From assembly GCF_902459465.1 (NCBI RefSeq), contig NC_047082.1, positions 3,286,001-3,350,000 of the forward strand: a DNA stretch of 64,000 nucleotides, read 5' to 3'. Shown here in pieces: positions 21,301 to 31,194 of the stretch (position 1 is its first letter; every line of letters begins with the position of its first letter). A program made the position numbers and the translations under genes. Source of the stretch: Asterias rubens. Lineage: Eukaryota; Echinodermata; Asteroidea; Forcipulatida; Asteriidae. The notes under the pieces were generated by a model, which had not been told where the DNA came from, made no database searches, and was given only the letters and a program-made list of their open reading frames with translations.

Positions 21301-22377
21301 AAATTGCAATGCCTTGTTGCAGTGGTGCACTGCAAAAGCGCCGCCTATACATTCATACACAACATTACACAGTACACAGAACGGCGGCCAAAATGCGAGT
21401 ATTACTTTTGCATTTTATGAGCGTTTAATTAGGGGATCGCCAAAAATGAGTATCAATATTATGAATTGACTCTACTGATAGTACATTAAATTTAAGAGAT
21501 ATTAAATTTGTGGGCGTTTTACCTGTTTTTATGCAGCTACTTTGAACCGTGAGTTACGCCTATTCCGCGTATGTTTTGTTGATAATTGATCGTGTCAAGT
21601 TTTGGCAAGAGAGGGCGCACTACAGGTCGACCGCTAGCTAGCTAGCAGCAGATGAGTAGTAGCCCAACCATCGTTCTTGATTTCATCACCCGACTAAATA
21701 AACTCCCATAGCATTTAGTGCTTAATTTTCAAAAATACACGAGAAATACTTAAAAGTCTCGCAGCTTTTTACATTAAAAAGAAAATGATTAATTGACCAT
21801 TGAACTTTAATCCCGTGCTTAATAATATGGGGAGTCCCAATGCCCTTGAGTTATTCCCCCTCAAAATAAAAATACCAGTGTATTTTTGCCAAAGGTCCCA
21901 GCATCAATCTTAAAAAATTTTCCACATCTCCCGGCAAAATATGCTCATTTTATTTCAGGGCCTATGTCATCCAAAACACCTCAAGTTGGAAGTCAACAAC
22001 CCCATGTCATAATTGGGCAAAATCTGTACACTGTACCCCATTTTCCTGGGGTCTCAAAATCAGTCTAGAAACAAAGATCTAAACTGTTCTCTGACAATAT
22101 TACCACTCGAGTTTTTTATCTGTTATAGAAAATTTTGCCAATGTCTTTTGGCTGGGTTTTTACTTTTCTTATTTAATTCACAAACAGTCAACCAACAATA
22201 ATATTTCAACTTCCATTCAAGTCTTTGATTTATTTTTAATCTATCTTTGTACAAACAAGCATGAATTACAATATTGGCCATCCAATTTCTATAAAAGGTT
22301 GCAATGATAAATTATATTAATTTTCTATAGCAATTGGGACAAAAACAGTTCGCCACATTTTACAAAGCAATACTCCA
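21300..22377. other. Spacer between TRAPPC12 and PEX13, no gene seen
   Basis: AT-rich single-copy-looking sequence. A GAGAGGGCGCACTAC word and a GCTAGCTAGCTAGC run lie near 21610-21645. An AAAAATAAATC stretch on the minus strand near 22225 could serve as a polyadenylation signal for a long PEX13 3' UTR, but so could CAATAAA near 22900. Confidence 0.4.
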
Positions 22378-22534
22378 ATGTGTGTTAGCACTGTATACTC
22401 AGTACTTTCCCCTAGTCTTCTGAAAAAATATCACAGGCATGTTACTCGGGTGGGATTCAAACCCATGACCCTTGCAATTCTAGAGCAGTGTCTTACCAAC
22501 TAGACTACCGAGGTTGCCCGGCAGCTAGAGGAAG
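22378..22534 (-). mobile_element. tRNA-derived SINE (family S1), minus copy
   Basis: This contains the tRNA-like A box (TAGTCTAGTTGG read on the minus strand) and a B box variant, GGTTTGAATCC. It is the left arm of a near-perfect palindrome with the next copy. The outer end carries the family tail GTATACTCAGTAC and GTGTTAGCACTG. Confidence 0.7.
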
Positions 22535-22555
22535 TTTGAATCCTATATGTTTTAG

Positions 22556-22714
22556 CTTCCTCTAGCCATCGGGCAACCTCAGTAGTCTAGTTGGTAAGAC
22601 ACTGCTCTAGAATTGCAAGGGTCGTGGGTTCGAATCCCACCCGAGTAACATGCCTGTGATATTTGTTCACAGGACTCGGGGGAAGTTCTGAGTATACAGT
22701 GCTAACACACATCG
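22556..22714 (+). mobile_element. tRNA-derived SINE (family S1), plus copy
   Basis: Intact internal pol III promoter: A box TAGTCTAGTTGG at about 22583 and B box GGTTCGAATCC at about 22627. The tail shares CAGTGCTAACACACATCGAT with other copies. The anticodon stem does not pair well, so this is a SINE rather than a tRNA gene. Further copies lie at 29540-29930 and 60890-61075. Confidence 0.7.
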
Positions 22715-23328
22715 ATGTATGGGTAAAAACCAATTAATATTCTTTATCCCCGATGCAAATTTAACATCTCTTATAAAGCAATACTCATTATAAACTGTGT
22801 ACCTCAGAATATTTGGCTAGGAAGAATCCAACTCTATTCATTTGGGATTCCAGATTTTAATTCTGATTTGCCCTTTGTAATTCTTATTATTAAGAACTTT
22901 TATTGTATGACACAAAATACAAAATAACCCTCGTCTCAGTGAGACAAAAATTATTGTATCATGCACAAAACGTATTTACTTGTATTGGATAATACGTTTG
23001 AACATGCTAAAATATTTTTCGTCTCACCGAGACAAAACAAATTTTGTAACATTATTTTACTCATTTCTCAAAATTACAGCACTCAGCAAGTAAAATATAC
23101 AGGGAAACTTTCTACTACCATTATCTTAAAGTTTAATGTAAATATGTGGACATTGTGATTTGTGCCACCAAAAACAGAGGAAACCCTTCAAAAAATACCA
23201 TTTTTAAAAAGGACAAAAAAGTCAATACACATAGCTTTGTGATGATTTAGCCAATTCTTTTAAAGAAATTTATGAAAACTGTATAGTTTTTCAGAAATAA
23301 ATTACAAAACTATTGACAAAATAACAAT
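22715..23328. other. PEX13 downstream region with small palindromes, no gene seen
   Basis: It includes two CGTCTCA...GAGACAAAA words about 90 bp apart (22935, 23020), which look like a degraded MITE. A minus-strand CAATAAA at about 22898-22904 is a possible PEX13 polyadenylation signal. Confidence 0.4.
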
Positions 23329-23400
23329 AGGGCTAGATGATTCAGTCTGTAGAGCGCTGACAAATTATTCCGGAGGTTACAATTATTTAAACAATTATCA
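23329..23400 (+). repeat. tRNA-Asn-like SINE (family S2), degenerate copy
   Basis: GGGCTAGATGATTCAGTCTG and GTAGAGCGCTGACAAATTA correspond to the head of the copies at 35550-35621 and 36515-36576. The B box is destroyed. It lies 20 bp downstream of the PEX13 stop codon, on the other strand. Confidence 0.55.
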
Positions 23401-23419
23401 GTTTTACTTATAAATTTCT

Positions 23420-26400
23420 TCACTCGTTGGCTTCATTCTCATTCTGACTGTCCATGGTTCCACTCCCCTCCCGTGCACTCTCCTTCTCCCATGCCGACCA
23501 CTCATTCTCCATACTGGCTTGCATACCACCCTCTACTGTCTGATGTACGCCAGGTGAATCCTCAAACGCAGAATCAAAAGCTTCAAGATTGACTTGACTG
23601 CTTGATGTAGGAACTGCCGGGCCACCAGACTGGCTCATTGTTTCCGTGGCAAGAACCTCCTTGGAAGTTTCAGGGATTGTTTCTAATTTGGATTTCTGGT
23701 CTTTCGGCTGTGGAGTCTCCGTTAGTAGTGTGGTGCTTTTCTTTCCACGTCGCTTACCCAGGATCTTGATGTAGTTTGCAGGAACCAGACCTGTGCTTTG
23801 ACCGTTGACACTTGCTAGAACCCATCCTCGTACTTTAGGTTGGAGTTCTGGTGGGCAAAAGCAATTGTTTATCTTTAACTAGCGCCACAGTATATTAAAA
23901 GAGCTTGAATATTTTGCCTTATATGGGGCAGAGGGTCCCCCCTAATGTTCTCATTTTTCTTTCTTTAAAACACGATATTCCATTCGTACAGAAGTAGGCC
24001 CCCCCCCCCCCCAACAAAAATCCTATATAGAATTCATGACATTCCCAGAACGCAATGAAGTCACACTGGAGTGGACAATGTTTGCGGGTAGTCAGTAGGT
24101 TCATGAGAACACTTGAGTCAGTGAGTTATGTGAACAATTGGTAGTCTGTGAGTTTTTTGTGATCAATTGAAAACAAAATCCAGGGTTTTAATTATGACCA
24201 ACATTATCACAAATGACATGGCCTCTGTTGCCCCATGGCCCAATTTCATAGAGCTGCTAAGCACAAGCATTTGCTTAGCATGAAATTTTTGCCTCGATAA
24301 AAACATGATTACCAACCAATTTTCTGCTGAATACCAGTAACAAGCAATATGTTACAAATGGAAATTTGGTTGGTAAACCTGTTTTTATCAAGGCAGAAAT
24401 TTTATGCTAAGAAAATTTGTGTGCTTAGCAGCTCTATGAACTTGGGCCCTGGTCTTGGCCTTGTGTTGAACGAGAGGATGTCATCAGCCCACGCCTTCTG
24501 GCGCCCTTTTAAAAGTATCCCATTGACTTTAAGATCTTCCAATGGAAGTGCCCTTTGCAAAATGAAAATGGCCTTGCTCTTTCAAAGATAAAATTTCAGG
24601 CCTGGCATTTCCAATAAGTAGACACTAGACTTTTAAGTACCTTTGGGCGCCAGGTTGAGCATAGCACCAGCCTTGAATGATAACTCGTTGTTTCCTTCTG
24701 CTTCAAGATCAAACTCTGCTCTAGCTACAACATGATCCTCCTCGCCACTGGCCCATCCTGCTTGCTCTAAAAAGTAGATTACACAAATAAAAACATATTT
24801 GTTTTAAGTTGTCAGTAGATTTATTCACATTTGGCAGTCAACTCATATGTCATTCTTTGACTGAATTTGTTGCATTTAAAAGTCAAGTGACTTCATATTG
24901 GTGTTGCATTTTGTTGTATTTGCTGGTAGTCAACTTTGTTGCATTTGGCACAGTTTATGGTCCCCTATATAAGTCAAGCCACCACTGCACTTATGTGCAT
25001 ACTGTTGCATTTAGCAGGGCAAACACCCTTGATCAGTCCTAATACAAACAACATGCCTGCACAAATGCAACAAAATCCCTTGTTGCTTTTTGTCGCATTT
25101 AAGCTTGGGCGATATCGATTTATTTTATTCACGACGATATATCGCCGACAATATACCGCGATATTCGATATAATCGCGCGCGATTAATTAAATTTGACAT
25201 CGTCAGTCTTCAAACTCCCAGTGAAAGTTGTAGAAGAGACAGTCATAGCATAAGAGAGGTGCTCTAATGACCTATTCTTCTGGTTTTACTCCAAACCTAT
25301 GGGGTGCAAGATGTCTCAGCTAGGAAATACATCGCCATATTGCGATACTTAATCGATATCGCGATATATCGTGATATATCGATATTCCGATTAAAACCAA
25401 ATCAATCCGATATCGAAATCGTTTCCAAATTAGTATCGCGATTTTCGATAATATCGTGGTATCGCCCAAGCTTAGTTGCATTTGGTATGGTTCTCATTTC
25501 AACTGTGTTTTACACGTATTCTGTTGTACTTGGCAGGGAATGTCGAAGGACCCTAATGGGGGTTAGGGTTTTAAGCTCCACTCTTTTGTGTATTGACAAC
25601 TGCTAAAGATGATGACCTTACAAAATAAAGATAAGCTTCAATTAATTTGATTGCTTGAAGTAACTTATGATTATTGTATACCGTCTTAGGTTCTTGTTCA
25701 GGGGACGTATTTCCTTCGGATTGGTCGCTTTATGCAATCCCCAGACATGACACGTGTGTCCTTAAGTAAGACACTTCACCATTGCTTCGTACTTCGGATG
25801 GGATGTAAAGCTGTTGGTCCCATGTGTTGTGTAACGCATGTAAAATAACCAAGTGCACTTATTAAAAAGAGAAGGGGTTCGCCCCGGTGTTCCTGGCTGT
25901 GACTGCTTAAAGTTAATGTCAAGGCCTGTATGCTTTGTTTTTGAAGGGAAAGGGCACCAAGGCATTTTCTCCTTAATAAAGGGTAGAAGAAATTGTAAAT
26001 GTCTACTTGAGGATTTCAAGGGCACCAAGGCAATGACCGAGGGGCAGGGAGGCAATGCTTTGTTGCCTCTGTGAAGTATCAAGCCTGAATGTCTCAGGTC
26101 CCTTTAAATCCATTAAGTCCATCTCTTTGTTTTTTATTTTACAATTATAACCTAATAAAAAAACAAATTTACGGTTTTTTTTCTCGTACCTTGTTCAGAC
26201 TCTTCTGTAGAACAAAGTAGCTTCCAGATAATGTACGGTCCTCCAACGACAACAGCAAAGAACATGAAGATCGGCCAAGACGGTGCATCTTGTTTCTTCT
26301 TTCCTCCCAATGCCTCAATCTTGCCTCCTCCGCTCTGAGCCTCCTTCCAGAGCTCCTCCGCGTACTCCTTACTCCTCAATCCAAGGAAGGCTAAGATGCG

Positions 26401-27951
26401 GCGATACGCATAGCGGATCGTTCTAAACAGGGCCAACGCCGTAAAGATGTGCGCAAGATGGACCTTAAGGCGGGAGAAGTGATCGGCAACACCAATAACA
26501 GCGCGGAAGCTGTTATACACAGTTTGAAATGTCGACTCCATCATCATGCTGATTGAGCCAAACGCCTGGACGATACTCTCAATTGACTGAAATGCCGGTC
26601 TGCTGTTTTCCTCAGCTTGTCGGAGAAAACGGTTGTAGCTGCCGTCTGCATTTGGGCCAAACTGCCCCTGTCCAAAAGCACTCCCTCCATACATTCCACC
26701 ACCATACATACTCCCTCCTCCTCCGTACATACCCCCATATGATCCAGTTCCGTAACCCCCCATGCTACTTCCGAAGCCCCCATACCCACCACCCCCATAC
26801 CCACCCCCATACCCGCCACCATAGCCACCGTAACGATTGACTGGAGATCCGAATGTCGACCCCTGCTGCGATGGGCGTGTAGGGAGAGGGGGCGGGGCTC
26901 GAGACAAGGAGGGTCCACTGGATGAACCAGGTATGGGATTTGTTGTTGTGTGCTGATTGACTGGAAACCTGAAAAGGTAAATTGTGTGAATGATGAACAT
27001 ATTACTTTGAATTGAAATTTGTGAAAAGACTATCAGCTTCTAATTCCAACATAAGATAAAATTAAGGGAAAATGAAGAAACCTCATATACACTGATATCT
27101 AGGCCAGCCCCAGTAAGTGACTGACAGTACATTACAACGATTTCTGACTTCCTAACAACAGGGTTCGATTTCAGTCACTATGGAAGTAAGAATTTGAAGA
27201 GAAGATTAATTAATCTTATTTATTTTTTAAATGCGAAGCTATCATAGTTTGCTATTAAGCAAAATCACAGTCTGAATCAAAAGATCAGATGACGGCAATA
27301 CTGCACTTCTCCCTCATCTTATTTTAAGAGATTTGAAAACAGCCCTGGCCTGGGCTCTACCATACCAGCCAGTGTTTAGTTATCCAGAAGGGTATGTCCT
27401 TTGCTTGGACACCCTGTTTTTTTAAATTGGGACACCCTGTTTTTACATTTATCTCTCTGCATTTTTTAGTACGTTTTGTATTGTAAATGTATCATTTATA
27501 TAAAAGTGAACAAACCTTTGCTGAAACCTTGGACTCAAGGCTTGAGTACCAAGATAACATTACTGGCCTATACTAATCTGCCAGTGTTATCGAAATAAGA
27601 TTAAAACATTTTGTGATCAAACTCTACGTCATGGTATTGTTTTTGTACACTACATGGGGATGTGTTGGTCATTGTTTGTTTTGTAAAGATAAAAGTTATG
27701 CAACATTGCAAGTTGCAACTCGACCTCGCTCGATATTCTGTTTTTTCGTAACACAATTTTTCATAGACTGTCTAATGGTCTGATCGCTAAAATGTCAAAG
27801 ATTTTATACAGTATTTTTCAGCCAACCCAATCTACATACATCTAAAGAAGAAATAACAGTCTTACCCAGTGTCATTGTACGGTGAAACGTTGCCAAATCC
27901 GCGATTGTTTTGGCCTACCCCTCGCTCCCACGGCTTTAATGGGGCGGCCAT
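23420..27951 (-). CDS. PEX13: PEX13, peroxisomal membrane import protein (4 coding exons)
   Basis: PEX13 is an integral peroxisomal membrane protein of the PEX5/PEX14 docking-translocation machinery. Minus-strand exons 27951-27866, 26968-26190, 24766-24641 and 23847-23420 join in frame to 473 codons (472 aa); human PEX13 has 403 aa and also four exons. The N-terminus carries the conserved PKPWE motif (residues 6-10). Residues 75-133 are a Tyr/Gly repeat region of YGG and MYGG units. The conserved core follows: FQSIESIVQAF (155-165), VYNSFRAVIGVADHFSRLK and RTIRYAYRR. A transmembrane segment, WPIFMFFAVVVGGPYIIWKLL without its last residues, lies at about 260-280. The SH3 domain (about 301-360) is split by intron 3 and shows VARAEFDLEA, RGWVLAS and VPANY. 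The remaining tail is acidic and probably disordered. Start context and all donors are canonical. Intron 2 contains MITEs and SINE sequence. Confidence 0.97.
24236..24449. mobile_element. MITE family B, full copy in PEX13 intron 3
   Basis: Inverted termini GGCCCAATTTCATAGAGCTG and its complement at 24430-24449 bound 214 bp that folds almost end to end, including CTAAGCACA/TGTGCTTAG and CCAACCAA/TTGGTTGG. Other members are at 2061-2614, 59548-59705 and 62766-62958. Confidence 0.75.
24450..24615. repeat. Old dispersed repeat (GGCACCAAGG family)
   Basis: CCTGGTCTTGGCCTTG, GGAAGTGCCCTTTGCAA and AATTTCAGGCCTGG recur, in either orientation, at 25945-26090, 29055-29175 and 30985-31110. The class is unknown. 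It ends about 30 bp before the PEX13 exon 3 donor. Confidence 0.5.
24800..25550 (+). repeat. Degenerate GTTGCATTT tandem repeat interrupted by a CGATA MITE
   Basis: TTTGTTGCATTT words recur irregularly (24865, 24903, 24940, 25002, 25090, 25478). Between the last two sits an element (25100-25475) with inverted ends AGCTTGGGCGATATCGAT and ATCGTGGTATCGCCCAAGCT and an interior of CGATATATCG repeats. The MITE lies within PEX13 intron 2. Confidence 0.65.
25680..25915 (+). mobile_element. SINE-like repeat (same family as 5310-5757)
   Basis: It contains TCCTTAAGTAAGACACTTCA followed by GGATGTAAAGCTGTTGGTCC, GTGCACTTATTAAAAAGAGA and GGGGTTCGCCCCGGTG. The first motif is a common SINE 3' block. No tRNA-like head was identified. 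Confidence 0.55.
25945..26090. repeat. Old dispersed repeat (GGCACCAAGG family), copy
   Basis: Two AGGGCACCAAGGC words and a GGCAATGCTTTGTTGCCTCT block match the copies listed at 24450. Located in PEX13 intron 2. Confidence 0.45.
26190..26968 (-). CDS. PEX13: PEX13 exon 2 (YG-rich region, membrane core)
   Basis: This exon encodes residues 29-288. It opens after a CCTTTTCAG acceptor and ends at GAACAAG|GTACGA (phase 1). It holds the proline motif APPPLPTRPSQQ, the Tyr/Gly low-complexity block and the conserved helical core with the C-terminal membrane span. The open frame beyond both ends (26152-27000) is intron read-through. The upstream MFII residues of that frame are not part of the protein, because exon 1 joins at the acceptor. 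Confidence 0.95.
27000..27865. other. PEX13 intron 1, no recognised element
   Basis: AT-rich intron sequence. Other than a duplicated GGGACACCCTGTTTTT word near 27405-27440, no structure stands out. Confidence 0.5.
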
Positions 27952-28060
27952 TTTGATACGGTATGATCAAATTTTCGCAAGAGGGCGCTCAATAATCATT
28001 ACGCTACTGTAAGACAAATTATGACACAAGAGGGCGCTCAATACAAAATTAGCTAAGCAC
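27952..28060 (-). promoter_or_regulatory. PEX13 5' flank with paired AGAGGGCGCT motifs
   Basis: The sequence immediately upstream of the PEX13 start contains two near-identical copies of AAGAGGGCGCTCAAT (about 27979 and 28031), roughly 50 bp apart. The core AGAGGGCGC resembles the centre of the CTCF consensus. No TATA box is seen. Regulatory function is inference from position and repetition; similar GAGGGCGC words occur elsewhere in the window (for example about 21610, 31395, 31490, 38425). Confidence 0.3.
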
Positions 28061-29054
28061 AAAGCAGTTTTGCTAACCAGAATTAGGTTACCAGCTAAAT
28101 TACCATACTATGTATCGCCTATGACTTTAATAAACCATGGTATTTTGAAGTGATTGAAATAATAAGTTATAATGTAAATTATTTCAAGAGATTTATTCAA
28201 GTTGGAAAACAACAATTGAAAGACAGCAACAACATTCAATTTACTTGTAAAATTGTTTTATTTTATAACATTTGTTGGTTTTGAATGCAAATTAACAACC
28301 ATTTGATTAATAGTAACAGTTTCACTATAACAAATGCCTCAAAGATCAACCAAGTTCATAATTCAGCGAAAACAAAAAAAGACTTTCTTGACATCATTTG
28401 TAGAAAATTATCACATGGCTTCACTTTGCTTCTCTATGGACCATTGTGCTCATCTTCATAACATTGAAAAGATGGTACAACATTAATGGGAAACAAAATA
28501 TACGAATGATCAACTAAGCGGGCAAATTGCTTTTAAAGTTTGGTTGATACATGACCAATATTTGTATGTGCTTGGAAATGTTTTCAACTGATTATGCCAA
28601 ATTTGAAACAAACTATAACCCATCTCTGTAAGATTTCCCATAGAACGCACCCAGACGCCTAACTACATGGAAACCCTTATGTGACCAAGAAATGAGCGTC
28701 TTTCCTTATACCGTTTTTATTTGTGATATGAAAGTGGAAATTGTACCATCTCTTCAATACATTTAAGTGAAATCATGGCAGGTATTTGTTATTGAAACAA
28801 ACTGAGGTACAATTAATCAGGAAACCAAGGTAAGGGAATGCATTTGTTTGATTATCTTTTGGGTTGTCAAATGGTTTTTTTTCTAAAAGAATTTAAAGTC
28901 AAAGTGTTGGATTTTTAGAGATGAAAGAAACTGTGGCAGCTTGGAGACCGATTGCGAATGCTGATTCTTTATGAGGCTGTGAAGAGAGCACTTAGTGATG
29001 TCTCTTGAGCTGGTTGACAGGCATGGAATTTCATCACTGAGAGGGCAAGACCAT
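28060..29054. other. Spacer between PEX13 and OST4
   Basis: AT-rich. It begins with a family B-like fragment (AGCTAAGCACAAAGCAG to GGTTACCAGC, about 28050-28105) and otherwise shows no gene. It may include OST4 3' UTR. Confidence 0.4.
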
Positions 29055-29175
29055 TTTCAATTTGCGAAGGGCACCTCCATCGGAAACCCATTTAGTATAT
29101 TGGGAACTTTTAAAGGGGCACCAAGGCCAAGACCAGGGGCAACAGAGGCCATGGCCTCTTTGAAATTCCAGGCCT
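29055..29175. repeat. Old dispersed repeat (GGCACCAAGG family), copy
   Basis: AGGGGCACCAAGGCCAAGAC and AAATTCCAGGCCTGGG match the copies at 24450 and 25945. Confidence 0.5.
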
Positions 29176-29289
29176 GGGTGGACTTTGAAGAATTCAATCC
29201 AAGGGTTGATCTAGCACATCATCTGATGATTGTTGGGGATTGGATGATCTGTTGATTGTTGGAGATTTGATGATCCGAAGATCGTGGTG

Positions 29290-29393
29290 GTTAGGTGATA
29301 CTATCCATGTGGATTAATTTTTCTTTGTTGAGGGGGCAACCTTCCGTAGTATGTACAAACCACTGTGAATCTCTGTTGATTTGAGAAATCCGT
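29290..29393 (-). other. Candidate 3' UTR exon of OST4
   Basis: A TATTTCTTGCAG acceptor on the minus strand opens an exon at 29393, which could pair with the post-stop donor at 29987. The 3' end is not determined; AATAAA-like words on the minus strand occur further down, around 28.7 and 28.2 kb. This is inference from splice consensus only. Confidence 0.3.
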
Positions 29394-29539
29394 CTGCAAG
29401 AAATAGAGCAAACCTTAATAACAAATTCATTGAGACATATACAGAAAGTTACCGATATATACACAAGTTTGGGTAAAAATAATTGTTGTTGTCTCTGATG
29501 CAAATTTAACATCTATTAAATTGTTGCAGTACTCGCTGC

Positions 29540-29930
29540 AAAATATAGGATTCAAACTGCTTTTAGCTATTGACCCAATTCACCTGACGTCATCATCAGA
29601 ATATTCCTGGATGCACCATTTTGGTGGGCAATGTCACTGTGCGTTATTCAGTGAAGGCGCACTTTAGGCGACGCGACGTTTACACGTAAACCTATTGACC
29701 ACCAAAATGGTGAGTGTGGCACAGTCGCCGCGTGTGACGTGTGTGCAAGGGGGTAATCACTGTTGTCTAGTGGTAAGACATCAGCACTAGAACGAAAAAG
29801 GTTGTGGGTTCGAATCCCACCGAATTATGTAATATGCCTGTGAATTTTTGTCACAATTTAGACTCAGAAAAGTATACAGCGCTTTACTACACACACTTTA
29901 TGAGTAAAACCAAACAATTAATAAGTAGTC
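29540..29930 (+). mobile_element. tRNA-derived SINE S1 copy with a foldback insertion
   Basis: The head word ATATAGGATTCAAACTGC (29546) and the tRNA-like block with B box GGTTCGAATCC (about 29809) belong to one S1 element. A palindromic insertion (about 29575-29755, inverted words CACCATTTTGGTGG and CCACCAAAATGGTG) separates them. Just upstream, 29465-29515 carries the S1 tail word GATGCAAATTTAACATC, so copies may be in tandem. Confidence 0.6.
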
Positions 29931-30027
29931 AATGAAAAATCACCATTCAATTTAAGTTCAAGTTCCACAAGATCAAATTAACTCACCTTCTTTCAGTTGG
30001 AACTCAGGATGAAATAAAGTTTCTTTC

Positions 30028-30144
30028 TCATTCTGATTTTGACTTTGGGTTGTTGACTGTCACAAAATGGAAAAGAACAACGAGCAGGAAAAGCGATACT
30101 CCAAGAATGTTGGAGAATATCGCAAGCTGGACATCAGTAATCAT
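30028..30144 (-). CDS. OST4: OST4, oligosaccharyltransferase 4 kDa subunit
   Basis: OST4 is the smallest subunit of the ER oligosaccharyltransferase and helps hold STT3 in the N-glycosylation complex. The ORF is 38 residues plus TGA, beginning [19 protein letters not shown] and ending VNNPKSKSE; it is almost colinear with the 37-aa human protein. It is a single transmembrane helix (about residues 8-30) with a short polar tail. A TTCTTCTAACAG acceptor lies one base before the start codon, so all coding sequence sits in one exon behind a 5' UTR intron. A second consensus donor (AAG|GTGAGT, exon end at 29987) lies 41 nt after the stop, implying a 3' UTR intron. It lies about 2.1 kb upstream of PEX13 on the same strand. 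It is below the size limit of most ORF finders. Confidence 0.95.
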   Translation of the reverse strand: MITDVQLAIFSNILGVSLFLLVVLFHFVTVNNPKSKSE

Positions 30145-30221
30145 CCTGTTAGAAGAAAAAGACAACAAATTATTAAAGAGTTGAACAACATACTTTGCAG
30201 TCTGTAATCTGCAAGCTTAAA

Positions 30222-30399
30222 TATTAATGAGGGAATAATAGTGTTCGGACCTGGTCTTCACTGTGTGGTAATGACCGGTTGGTGGCTGGCGCTGTTAACG
30301 GACCGAGTCGAGGCAAGGTCCGTTAACAGCGCCAGCTACCAACCAAGGTCATTACCACGCAGTGAAGACCGGGTCCGAACACTGTTATTCCCATTAATA
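30222..30399. mobile_element. Foldback element, 83-bp arms
   Basis: Arms 30222-30304 and 30317-30399 are almost perfectly complementary around a 12-nt loop, with the core GGCGCTGTTAACGGACC and its complement. One solo arm of the same family lies at 54181-54240. It lies in the presumed OST4 5' UTR intron. Confidence 0.8.
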
Positions 30400-30984
30400 A
30401 ATACCTTTTTTAGCAAATTAAATGGCTAAAATTTTCCAAATTTTGTGACTTTTCTCACGGCAATACTTCCAGGCATGTTCAGGGGCTAAATTTGAGCTTT
30501 TGATGGTTCCCATCTCTTTCGTGCGTTAATCACATTACTGATCTTTGAGTCCAGTGACTCTTATAAATCATGGTCTGTTCAGCGCCTTCAGGTGGGTCAA
30601 AGGAGGCAAATGATTGGACGATAGCTGTTGTTTGTGCATTTAAACGCGCGCATGAGCTCAGCGTCCATGTAGCATGTCGCGCACCTGTTACGTACGCGCG
30701 CACTCAAAATTTATACATTTTCAGCGCGCGTACGCGAAACTGCGCGAAGTTGCAATGAAACTAACATGGATATAAATAATTGTGCGATACAGTGCAACAC
30801 GCAAGGTTTACACAATGCATGCTGATTTAGGGGCCACTTATTCGCTATTTTCCAAAGCCGGTCTTTATACAGACTGTTAACACTCGGCCACGTGACCGGG
30901 TTTTGACCAATCAGAGACTTGAAACCGTCCAAGGTATTTTTTAATACTAATTCAGTCCTTGAATTACACGCAGGCCACGAAGTC
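30400..30984. other. Presumed OST4 5' UTR intron, no gene seen
   Basis: It contains CpG-rich alternating runs (ACGTACGCGCGC, CAGCGCGCGTACGCG) near 30690-30740 and otherwise no recognisable element. Confidence 0.4.
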
Positions 30985-31110
30985 CATGGCATCTGTAGCC
31001 CCTGGTTTTGGTTGCCCTTAAAAAAATTCCCATTCATGGATTAGTTGACTTTATTTTCCATTGGAAGTGCTTTTTGCATGGCCTGGCCCTCTCACAAATG
31101 AAACTCCACG
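30985..31110. repeat. Old dispersed repeat (GGCACCAAGG family), inverted copy
   Basis: CCCCTGGTTTTGGTTGCCCT and CCATTGGAAGTGCTTTTTGC match the copy at 24450-24615. Confidence 0.45.
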
Positions 31111-31194
31111 CCTGTTGTAAATGTAATGTAAGTGTAATTGACTAATCAGCATATCAGTCTACTGTACTAATGTCTTAGCTCAACTTTGGCATCT

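Noticed and set aside
22575..22650. Functional tRNA gene
   Set aside because: Pol III boxes are intact but the anticodon stem does not pair, and at least three other copies share long flanks.
26544..26918. 124-codon minus-strand ORF rich in Met, Val and Gly
   Set aside because: Alternate frame of the PEX13 Tyr/Gly repeat.
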